From positions 1-5,454 of the forward strand of contig JAIJJM010000168.1 of NCBI GenBank assembly GCA_022728415.1: a stretch of DNA of 5,454 bases, written 5' to 3'. Below the pieces are notes generated by a model that was given only the letters and a program-made list of their open reading frames with translations, did not search any database and was not told the DNA's origin. Within the stretch, counting starts at the first letter, position 1; every line of letters starts with the position of its first letter. This document shows, one piece after another, positions 1 to 5,056 of this stretch. Origin of the DNA: Collinsella sp. Lineage in GTDB: Bacteria; Actinomycetota; Coriobacteriia; Coriobacteriales; Coriobacteriaceae. The translations under genes were made by a program, and so were the position numbers.

Positions 1-461
1 ACACCCTTGCCAACCAGCCGACCTTCCCGTGGCACATGGAAAACCTGCGCACCTATATCACCGCCACAAACGATTTTCCGCAGACGGCGACGTGGCGCGG
101 CGCCGAGCTTAAGCCCTATGGCGCGGGTGCCGGCATGCGCGGCATTCCCGGCGACTGCTATTCGCCGAGCCGTTTTGTAAAGGCGGCGTACCTCAATGCC
201 AATTATCCGCAAAAGGAGAGCGAGGCCGAAAACGTGATTCGCATGTTTCGCTCGCTCGAGGGCGTGATGATGGTCGAGGGGGCGTCCAGGATGGGCGATG
301 GCAAGTTCGAGAAGACCATCTACACCGGATGCTTTAGCGCGCGTACGGGCAATTATTACTACGCGACGTACGAGGACCCTTCGATTCGCTACGTGAGCCT
401 GATGGATGCCGAGGGTGCGAGTCCCGATAAGCTCGTGGTTCCCGAGCCGCGCCGTTCGTAG
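1..461 (+). CDS. bsh: Bile salt hydrolase (choloylglycine hydrolase family), C-terminal part only
   Basis: This is the 3' part of a gene that enters from the left edge; the first whole codon is at 3 and the stop is TAG 459-461, leaving 152 residues. The product hydrolyses the amide bond of glycine- or taurine-conjugated bile acids in the cytoplasm (Ntn-hydrolase fold). The family segments NQPTF, HMENLR, GIPGD, SPSRFV, MGDGKFE and YYYATYEDP appear in order and match the Bifidobacterium longum enzyme as I remember it. Setting the Asn of NQPTF (codon 12-14) as catalytic Asn175 puts the Arg of SPSRFV (codon 171-173) exactly at 228, the second conserved active-site residue. The nucleophile Cys2 and residues Arg18, Asp21 and Asn82 lie outside the window. 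The ATG at 36 is an internal Met in HMENLR, not the start. A penicillin V acylase activity is less likely. Substrate preference cannot be read from this half. Confidence 0.93.
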   Translation, partial: TLANQPTFPWHMENLRTYITATNDFPQTATWRGAELKPYGAGAGMRGIPGDCYSPSRFVKAAYLNANYPQKESEAENVIRMFRSLEGVMMVEGASRMGDGKFEKTIYTGCFSARTGNYYYATYEDPSIRYVSLMDAEGASPDKLVVPEPRRS

Positions 462-485
462 CCGATAGCTTTACTGCAATGCAAT

Positions 486-519
486 GCGGCCCTGCATCTC
501 CTGTGAGGTGCAGGGCCGC
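486..519. terminator. Hairpin between convergent bsh and kup, probable bidirectional terminator
   Basis: GCGGCCCTGCA (486-496) and TGCAGGGCCGC (509-519) are perfect 11-base inverted arms. The stem can extend four more pairs (TCTC/GAGG, one a wobble) to a CTGT loop. It starts 25 bases after the bsh stop and ends 21 bases before the kup stop, so it sits almost symmetrically between two converging genes. Neither side has a proper run of T (TGTCATCG on +, ATTGCATTGC on -), so it departs from the textbook intrinsic terminator. It could act as a 3'-end stabiliser or stop transcription with Rho. Confidence 0.6.
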
Positions 520-540
520 TGTCATCGATGTGCGACGTCG

Positions 541-2772
541 CTAGAAGTTAGCGTCGTTGAGTTGTTCGCTCTCGAGGCCGTCGAGTTGTTGCTGTTCGGG
601 CGTCTCGGCGACGCTCTCGAGCAGCTCGGTGGGGTCGACGTTCATGTCCCTACCGGCTTCGTTGCCGTTGACCAGGTCGCCCGAGAAGATATCGACATCC
701 ATTTCCTCGGCTTCCTCGATCTGAACCTCGAGCGGCACCTGGGTGCGTACGAGTTTGACTGCCGGACGCATACGGGCAAAGAGGGGCACGTACTCGATGA
801 TGATGGCCGAGTTCTCGAGACCATACCAACGTGCCGGGCTTCCGCAGGCGCGGCGGACGGCGTACTTGATAGCCATGACGCGATGGTCGTTGCGGTTGAT
901 GTCCGTCTCGGGGGCAAGCATCTTGCGTAGCATGCAAAAACGGAAGTCGCCCACGTTGCCGCGCGTCTCGTAGATGGAGTAGGTGTGGTGCTGCGGCGGC
1001 AACTCACCCGATGCCATCAGGTCGCCAACGATCTGGCGCAGGTAGGCATTAACGCGCTGGTTGACCTTAAAGCCCAGGTTCAGGCGCACGCGGAACAGGA
1101 AGTCCGTGCCAAAGGTCTCAACGGAGTATTCGTGCGTATAGGGCTCGTCGGTAACGTGCACGTTGATGAACCAGTATGCCTTGGCGCGCTTGGGATGCTT
1201 GTCCAAGATGGAGTAGAGCACGTCGCGGTCGAGTGTGAGCGGGTCGGGGCTGTTGGTGAGGAACACCAGATTGTCGGCGAGCACGGGATAGGTCTCGTCA
1301 CTGCGCAGGCGATTGAGCTGGTCGATGTACTTGGAGACGGGCAGCAGAATCGTCTGCGTGCGCTCGATGGCGGTGCCGCGGCGCCACACATACATAAGGC
1401 CAAACAGCAGCGAGGCCAGGAAGATCATGACGTAGCCGCCGTCAAAGAACATGGTGAGGCACGAAGTGAAGAAGCACAGCTCAATGGCACCAAAGAGCAG
1501 GGCGAAGACGCAGGCACCCAGCTTGTGTTTGAGGATGCCGGCGATGTAGCTCGTCAAAAGCGTCGTGGTCATGAGCATGGTCACGGTAATGGCGAGGCCG
1601 TAGGCGCTCTCCATGCGCTCGGAGTTCTGGAACAGCAGCACGATGAAGATGCAGCCGACCCACATGATGTTGTTGACGAGCGGAATATAGAGCTGGCCCT
1701 TGGTGTCGCTGGGGTAGTGGATGCGCAGGTGCGGCATAAGGTTGAGACGCGTGGCCTCGGATACCAGCGAGAACGAGCCGGTGATGAGCGCCTGCGAGGC
1801 GATGATCGCCGCTACGGCCGAAAGCACGATGGCAAAGGGGCGCAGGGGCTCGGGAAGCATCATATAGAACGGGTTGACGATATCCATCGCGAGCATCTGG
1901 GGGTTGGAGTTATTGGCGAGCAGCCATGCCCCCTGACCCAGATAGTTGAGGATGAGCGCTGCCTTAACAAACGGCCAGGATGCGTAGATGTTGGCCTTGC
2001 CCACATGACCCATGTCCGAGTAGAGCGCCTCGGCGCCGGTCGTTGACAGGAAGACAAAGCCGAGCACCATAATGCCCGAGTGGTTGATGGGCGAGAACAG
2101 GAACATGATGCCGCGGATGGGGTTGAGCGCGCGCAAGATGGACAGGTTGCCGAGCATGTTGAACAGACCGGCACCAGCCAAGAACAGGAACCACAGCGTC
2201 ATGAGTGGGCCGAACAGCTTGCCGATCGACGAGGTGCCGGCACGCTGCATGGCAAATAGGCCGCAGATAATGATGATGGTAATAATGATGACGTTGGTTT
2301 GCCCGTCACCCAAAAGCGCGTGGCCCCACTCGATGGTGCGCAGGCCCTCAATGGCCGTGGTGACCGTGACCGCGGGGGTGAGGATGCCGTCGGCGAGCAG
2401 CGCCGCGCCGCCGATCATGGCGGGGAGAATCAGCCACGGCGCCACCTTGCGCACGAGACTGAACAGAGCGAAGATGCCGCCTTCGTTGTGGTTGTCGGCC
2501 TTCATGGCGATTACCACGTACTTGACCGTGGTCACGAGCGTCATGGTCCAGATGACGAGCGAAAGCGCGCCCAGAATCATATCCTCGCTGACGGTGCCGA
2601 TGCCGCCGTTGTTGGCGACGATTGATTTCATGGTGTACATAGGGCTCGTGCCGATGTCGCCATAGACGACGCCGAGCGTAACGAGCAGCATGCCAGCGGA
2701 GAGGGGAATGGCTCCGTGCCCGCCCTGCCCATGCCGGCCTTGGAGGTTTGCCTCCAATTTGGTGTGTGCCAC
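541..2772 (-). CDS. kup: KUP/HAK/KT-family potassium uptake protein (K+/H+ symporter)
   Basis: Membrane protein that brings K+ into the cell, probably with H+. It has 743 residues from the chosen GTG start. Family signatures appear in order: GVVYGDIGTSP (34-44, with the Asp essential in E. coli Kup), KADNHNEGG (91-99), ADGILTP (127-133), TGAEALYSDMGH (245-256) and ASQALITGSF (325-334). About twelve hydrophobic segments end near residue 464. A soluble cytoplasmic domain follows, with the family-like stretch NVHVTDEPYTHEYSVETFGT. The protein is longer than E. coli Kup (622 residues, from memory), mainly through this domain and an acidic tail (683-743, 18 Asp/Glu and one Arg). Start choice: GTG 2772 has AAGGGAG five bases upstream (2778-2784), while an in-frame ATG at 2790 would add six residues but has only a weak, distant AGGA. 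It is downstream of the EamA gene on the same strand, but the 234-base gap with promoter-like sequence argues for separate transcription. Confidence 0.95.
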   Translation of the reverse strand: MAHTKLEANLQGRHGQGGHGAIPLSAGMLLVTLGVVYGDIGTSPMYTMKSIVANNGGIGTVSEDMILGALSLVIWTMTLVTTVKYVVIAMKADNHNEGGIFALFSLVRKVAPWLILPAMIGGAALLADGILTPAVTVTTAIEGLRTIEWGHALLGDGQTNVIIITIIIICGLFAMQRAGTSSIGKLFGPLMTLWFLFLAGAGLFNMLGNLSILRALNPIRGIMFLFSPINHSGIMVLGFVFLSTTGAEALYSDMGHVGKANIYASWPFVKAALILNYLGQGAWLLANNSNPQMLAMDIVNPFYMMLPEPLRPFAIVLSAVAAIIASQALITGSFSLVSEATRLNLMPHLRIHYPSDTKGQLYIPLVNNIMWVGCIFIVLLFQNSERMESAYGLAITVTMLMTTTLLTSYIAGILKHKLGACVFALLFGAIELCFFTSCLTMFFDGGYVMIFLASLLFGLMYVWRRGTAIERTQTILLPVSKYIDQLNRLRSDETYPVLADNLVFLTNSPDPLTLDRDVLYSILDKHPKRAKAYWFINVHVTDEPYTHEYSVETFGTDFLFRVRLNLGFKVNQRVNAYLRQIVGDLMASGELPPQHHTYSIYETRGNVGDFRFCMLRKMLAPETDINRNDHRVMAIKYAVRRACGSPARWYGLENSAIIIEYVPLFARMRPAVKLVRTQVPLEVQIEEAEEMDVDIFSGDLVNGNEAGRDMNVDPTELLESVAETPEQQQLDGLESEQLNDANF
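2740..2757 (-). other. Hairpin-forming repeat at the start of the kup coding sequence
   Basis: TTGGAGG (2740-2746) and CCTCCAA (2751-2757) are perfect 7-base inverted arms around a 4-base loop. In the mRNA the stem begins about 15 bases after the GTG start, in codons of the poorly conserved N-terminal segment before the first membrane helix. A stem here could slow ribosome entry, and it hides a Shine-Dalgarno-like GGAGG. A regulatory role is inference; the coding sequence may form this stem by chance. Confidence 0.35.
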
Positions 2773-2815
2773 GTGGACTCCCTTAGACATCCGGTTATCC
2801 GTCCTGAGTAGATAA

Positions 2816-2834
2816 CTTATATGCCGCTTTTATA
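2816..2834 (-). promoter_or_regulatory. Candidate -10 elements of the kup promoter
   Basis: Read on the - strand, an AT-rich patch in otherwise GC-rich DNA contains TATAAA (2834-2829) and TATAAG (2821-2816). Both are -10-like and lie about 45-60 bases before the kup start. No good -35 hexamer sits at 16-18 bases from either (TGTGCC and TCTTGT are the nearest), so the exact promoter is not resolved. I saw nothing resembling a c-di-AMP (ydaO) or other riboswitch leader here, and there is little room for one. Confidence 0.3.
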
Positions 2835-2872
2835 CATACAAGAGCAGTTTGGCACATCAGGTTGTTTTAGAC

Positions 2873-2897
2873 AATAATTCCCCATCTGGGGATTATT
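2873..2897. repeat. Near-perfect inverted repeat between the EamA gene and kup
   Basis: AATAATTCCCCA (2873-2884) and TGGGGATTATT (2887-2897) are inverted arms separated by TC; the right arm lacks one A, giving a single bulge. It lies 110 bases past the EamA stop and about 100 bases before the kup start. Read on the - strand it could be a weak terminator for the EamA gene (CCCC/GGGG stem with AT-rich flanks ending in TTATTGT). As a DNA dyad it could instead bind a regulator upstream of the kup promoter. The sequence does not decide between these. Confidence 0.4.
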
Positions 2898-3006
2898 CAT
2901 GTACGCAGGTAGCATTTTAAAGCAGGGGCGCATCCGCTGAATGGCGTGCTGCAATGTGAGAACTGCGGACACGCCCCGGCTTTGAAACTGAATGAAGAGG
3001 GGGCTT

Positions 3007-3918
3007 TTAGGCGCGTGCTGTCTGGGCGATGCCGGCTTTGGCGCCTGCGCGTTTGTCGGCGAGTTCGCAAAAGAGCGCGCCGCCGATGATAAGTGCGGCG
3101 CCCATCAGGCGGACCGGTGTCATGGCTTCGCCCAAAAGGGCGGCCGAGAACACGACCGCCGAAAGTGGCTCGAGGTAGCCGACGACCGCGACGGTCTGTA
3201 CGGGCAGTTTGGCGACGGCGCTAAAGTAGAGCAGGCAACCGATGCCGGTATTGACGACACCGAGCATGCCGACGGCGCGCCAATCAATGCTGGCGGCGAC
3301 ACCGGCGGACAGGAATGGGGGGATGCCCTGCGTGATGAGTGTGAGGGTCAGCGCGGTCACAAAGGCGGCGCTCACCTGGAGCGCGGAGTTTTCGAGGCCT
3401 TCGATGTGTGGCGCACCCTTGCTGGCGATGACCATCAGCGCGTAGCAGAAGGCCGAGGCGATGCCGCAAGCGATACCTGCAATGGGCATATTGCCGCCGA
3501 GGCCTTGTGCCGCAATGAGAAAAGCACCGCACGCAACGGCGATAAAGCCGGCGATTTTGCCGCCGGTCAGCTTTTCGCCAAAGATGAGCGGGGAGAGCGC
3601 CATGACAATGATGGGGCCGCAGTAGTACAGCAGCGAGGATATACCGACGCCGATCGTCTGGTAGGCGCGGAACAGAAAAATCCAGCTGGCGCCCAGCGCG
3701 GCTCCCGAGAGGAGGAGGGCTGCTGCTTCGCGGGGGCGAGATGGCGCCTGCAACGTATGGCGTTGGGTGATGATGAGGATGGCGACAAGCGAGAGTGCGC
3801 CCAAAAACGTGCGGAGTAGCACGATATCGGAGCTCGGCAGCGCGATGGCAGCGGCGATGACGCCGTTGGAGCCAAACAATAGCAATGCTGCTAAGTACGT
3901 AAACAGTCCGTTGTTCAT
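3007..3918 (-). CDS. EamA/DMT-superfamily transporter, ten membrane helices
   Basis: Inner-membrane carrier of the drug/metabolite transporter superfamily; such proteins usually export amino acids, metabolites or drugs, but the substrate here is unknown. The 303 residues form the typical two tandem EamA units, about ten hydrophobic segments from residue 5 to 285. Each unit ends in the characteristic Pro...Gly-Glu pattern: GPIIVMALSPLIFGEKLT at 101-118 and YLEPLSAVVFSAALLGE at 248-264. A short basic, Ala-rich tail (ADKRAGAKAG...) follows the last helix and is probably cytoplasmic. The start ATG 3918 has AGAGGGG ten bases upstream (3929-3935, - strand), a slightly long but usable spacing. A LysR-type regulator is divergent 118 bases away and is the likely controller. 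There are no signs of truncation or frameshift. I am sure of the family, not of the cargo. Confidence 0.92.
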   Translation of the reverse strand: MNNGLFTYLAALLLFGSNGVIAAAIALPSSDIVLLRTFLGALSLVAILIITQRHTLQAPSRPREAAALLLSGAALGASWIFLFRAYQTIGVGISSLLYYCGPIIVMALSPLIFGEKLTGGKIAGFIAVACGAFLIAAQGLGGNMPIAGIACGIASAFCYALMVIASKGAPHIEGLENSALQVSAAFVTALTLTLITQGIPPFLSAGVAASIDWRAVGMLGVVNTGIGCLLYFSAVAKLPVQTVAVVGYLEPLSAVVFSAALLGEAMTPVRLMGAALIIGGALFCELADKRAGAKAGIAQTARA

Positions 3919-3940
3919 GCGCTGACATCCCCTCTATATC

Positions 3941-3952
3941 TGAGCATGTTCA
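3941..3952. promoter_or_regulatory. Imperfect dyad in the divergent EamA/lysR control region, possible LysR-type site
   Basis: TGAGCATGTTCA is symmetric at five of six pairs around CATG. It sits between the EamA ribosome binding site and the lysR promoter, where a LysR-type regulator would be expected to bind. I could not find a clean T-N11-A box with matching arms at this centre, so this is only a candidate. Confidence 0.25.
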
Positions 3953-3985
3953 CTATGGGTGAGGTGGCTTTAGAAGAAAAGAGAA

Positions 3986-3991
3986 TATAAT
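3986..3991 (+). promoter_or_regulatory. -10 element of the lysR promoter (TATAAT)
   Basis: A perfect TATAAT hexamer in an A-rich patch would start transcription near 3998, giving a leader of about 40 bases before TTG 4037. No recognisable -35 lies 16-18 bases upstream (the stretch reads GGTGGC), which would suit a promoter needing an activator. On the opposite strand the same bases read as TATATT, 14 bases from TTGTCA (4009-4004). The EamA promoter may therefore overlap, but that spacing is short. Confidence 0.45.
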
Positions 3992-4036
3992 GCATGGATA
4001 ACATGACAAAAACTCATGCAAAGGTGGAGGGATGGC

Positions 4037-4894
4037 TTGGAAACGAATATTCAAAAGATGCAGGTGCTGCTGGAGACGGTGCGCGCCGGAAGCTTTACGC
4101 GTGCTGCCGAGCGCTTGAGCTATTCGCAGTCGGGCGTGAGCCGTATGGTGGCCGATCTTGAGGCCGACTGGGGCTTTAAGGTGCTTGATAGAAGCCGCGA
4201 GGGCGTAGTGCTTTCTGCCGATGGACGGCAAGTTATGCCAGCGGTCGAGGCGTTATGCGAGGAATTTGTTCGTTTGCAGCGACGGGTGGATGAGATGCGT
4301 GGGCTCATGCGCGGCAAAATCTACATCGGTACGTTTTCGAGTGTGGCGACCCACGTGCTGCCGCCGGTGATTGCACGGTTTCGCGCTGATCACCCGGATG
4401 TCGATTACGAGCTGCTGATGGGTGATTACTCCGAGATTGAGCAATGGGTGGCGGAAGGCCGCTGCGACCTGGGCTTTATTCCGCGTGAGCCACGCGGCGC
4501 CGGCATGGCGTCGCGGCCGTTGGTACAAGACGAGCTGATGGCCGTGGTGCCTGCGGACTCCTCGCTTGCCACCGCGGAGGTCGTCTCTCTTGCCGATTTG
4601 GCCAACGAGCAGTTTATTCTGCTGGAACGCGGCACCGATGACGAGATTACGCCGCTGTTTCGTCGGGCGGGACTGACAGTGCGCTCAAAACTGTCGACCT
4701 GGGATGACTATGCGATTATGGCCATGGTCGAGGACGGCCTGGGCGTGAGCATTCTTCCCGCGCTCATCTTGCGCCGCTGTCAGTTCGATGTTGCCGTGCG
4801 TTCGCTCGAGGGGCATCCTCATCGGCAAATCAATGCGATATATCGCGCGACTGATGTTTCGCTTGCCGCCGCCCGATTCCTTGAATACCTCTAA
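4037..4894 (+). CDS. LysR-type transcriptional regulator
   Basis: DNA-binding regulator that probably controls the divergent EamA transporter gene and itself. It has 285 residues from the chosen start. The N-terminal winged helix-turn-helix covers about residues 5-65, with the LysR signature AGSFTRAAERLSYSQSGVSR (17-36). A linker helix follows, then a periplasmic-binding-protein-like effector domain from GKIYIGTFSS to the end. Typical effector-domain stretches are visible (DLGFIPREP, LMAVVPADS, MVEDGLGVSILPALI). Start choice: TTG 4037 has GGTGGAGGG at 4023-4031 with correct spacing and gives the usual short LysR N-terminus (METNIQKMQVLLETV). The upstream in-frame ATG 4016 has no ribosome binding site, and using it would put GGTGGAGG inside the gene. 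The inducer cannot be deduced. The length is slightly below the usual 300 or so, with nothing obviously missing. Confidence 0.93.
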   Translation: METNIQKMQVLLETVRAGSFTRAAERLSYSQSGVSRMVADLEADWGFKVLDRSREGVVLSADGRQVMPAVEALCEEFVRLQRRVDEMRGLMRGKIYIGTFSSVATHVLPPVIARFRADHPDVDYELLMGDYSEIEQWVAEGRCDLGFIPREPRGAGMASRPLVQDELMAVVPADSSLATAEVVSLADLANEQFILLERGTDDEITPLFRRAGLTVRSKLSTWDDYAIMAMVEDGLGVSILPALILRRCQFDVAVRSLEGHPHRQINAIYRATDVSLAAARFLEYL

Positions 4895-4906
4895 ACGTGT
4901 ACACGT
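4895..4906. repeat. Perfect 12-base palindrome directly after the lysR stop
   Basis: ACGTGTACACGT is identical to its own reverse complement and begins at the base after the TAA of the LysR gene. It has no loop and no T run, so it is a poor terminator and looks more like a protein-binding dyad. It lies about 90 bases before the presumed promoter of the helix-turn-helix/aminotransferase gene, with no copy elsewhere in the window that I noticed. Confidence 0.4.
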
Positions 4907-4953
4907 CATTGTCCGCCTTGGGCAAATCTTGGAGTTCGGTACATTTTCTTATG

Positions 4954-5038
4954 AAATTGAACTTTCGAATGAGGTGCCGCGCTATACTGCTACCTAAATT
5001 GAACCTTGGTTCAATTCGTGTTCTATAAATTGAACTTT
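4954..5038 (+). promoter_or_regulatory. Operator array: repeated AATTGAAC half-sites upstream of the HTH-aminotransferase gene
   Basis: The sequence AAATTGAAC(T/C)TT occurs three times on the + strand, at 4954-4965, 4996-5007 and 5027-5038. A fourth half-site, GTTCAATT (5009-5016), is on the opposite strand. The middle copy and the inverted one make the perfect palindrome AATTGAACCTTGGTTCAATT (4997-5016). The + strand copies start 42 and 31 bases apart, close to four and three helical turns, so bound proteins would lie on the same face. The last copy ends six bases before the ribosome binding site. Likely ligand (inference): the XRE domain encoded just downstream, giving autoregulation. Confidence 0.75.
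4983..5029 (+). promoter_or_regulatory. Candidate promoter elements of the HTH-aminotransferase gene, embedded in the operator
   Basis: TATACT (4983-4988) and TATAAA (5024-5029) are the two -10-like hexamers. TTGAAC within the repeats resembles a -35, at 4957-4962 (20 bases before TATACT) and 4999-5004 (19 bases before TATAAA); both spacings are longer than ideal. With TATACT the start would fall near 4995, at the edge of the palindrome. With TATAAA it would fall near 5036. Either way, a protein on the repeats would cover the promoter. Confidence 0.4.
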
Positions 5039-5044
5039 GCCAGC

Positions 5045-5051
5045 AAGGAGG
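5045..5051 (+). promoter_or_regulatory. Ribosome binding site for the GTG start of the HTH-aminotransferase gene
   Basis: AAGGAGG lies five bases before GTG 5057. It is a near-ideal Shine-Dalgarno match and fixes the start of the fused frame despite the GTG codon. No other in-frame start between here and the helix-turn-helix domain competes. Confidence 0.85.
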
Positions 5052-5056
5052 TTCCT

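Noticed and set aside
36..461. ATG 36 as the start of a 141-residue bile salt hydrolase-like protein
   Set aside because: The frame is open upstream to the window edge and contains the conserved NQPTF with active-site Asn. The ATG is the Met of the conserved HMENLR, so the gene starts outside the window.
985..2046. 353-codon open frame on the + strand, antisense to kup
   Set aside because: Its composition (rich in Gly, Glu, His, Val, Arg and Gln, with no recognisable domain) is what the reverse strand of a GC-rich gene gives, and kup on the other strand is certain from family motifs.
2791..3006. c-di-AMP or other riboswitch in front of kup
   Set aside because: K+ transporter genes often carry one, but the gap is short and I found no conserved riboswitch core or expression-platform hairpin in it.
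2973..3008. GCCCC ... GGGGC followed by TTTT, terminator-like on the + strand
   Set aside because: The loop would be about 22 bases and no + strand gene precedes it. On the - strand, after the EamA gene, no T run follows, so it is not a convincing terminator.
2992..3819. 275-codon open frame on the + strand, antisense to the EamA gene
   Set aside because: It has a low-complexity Gly/Asp/Ala/Arg/Glu translation with no family resemblance, and it overlaps a clear ten-helix transporter on the other strand.
4016..4036. ATG 4016 as the LysR start
   Set aside because: It has no Shine-Dalgarno sequence, while TTG 4037 has GGTGGAGGG correctly spaced and gives the normal family N-terminus.
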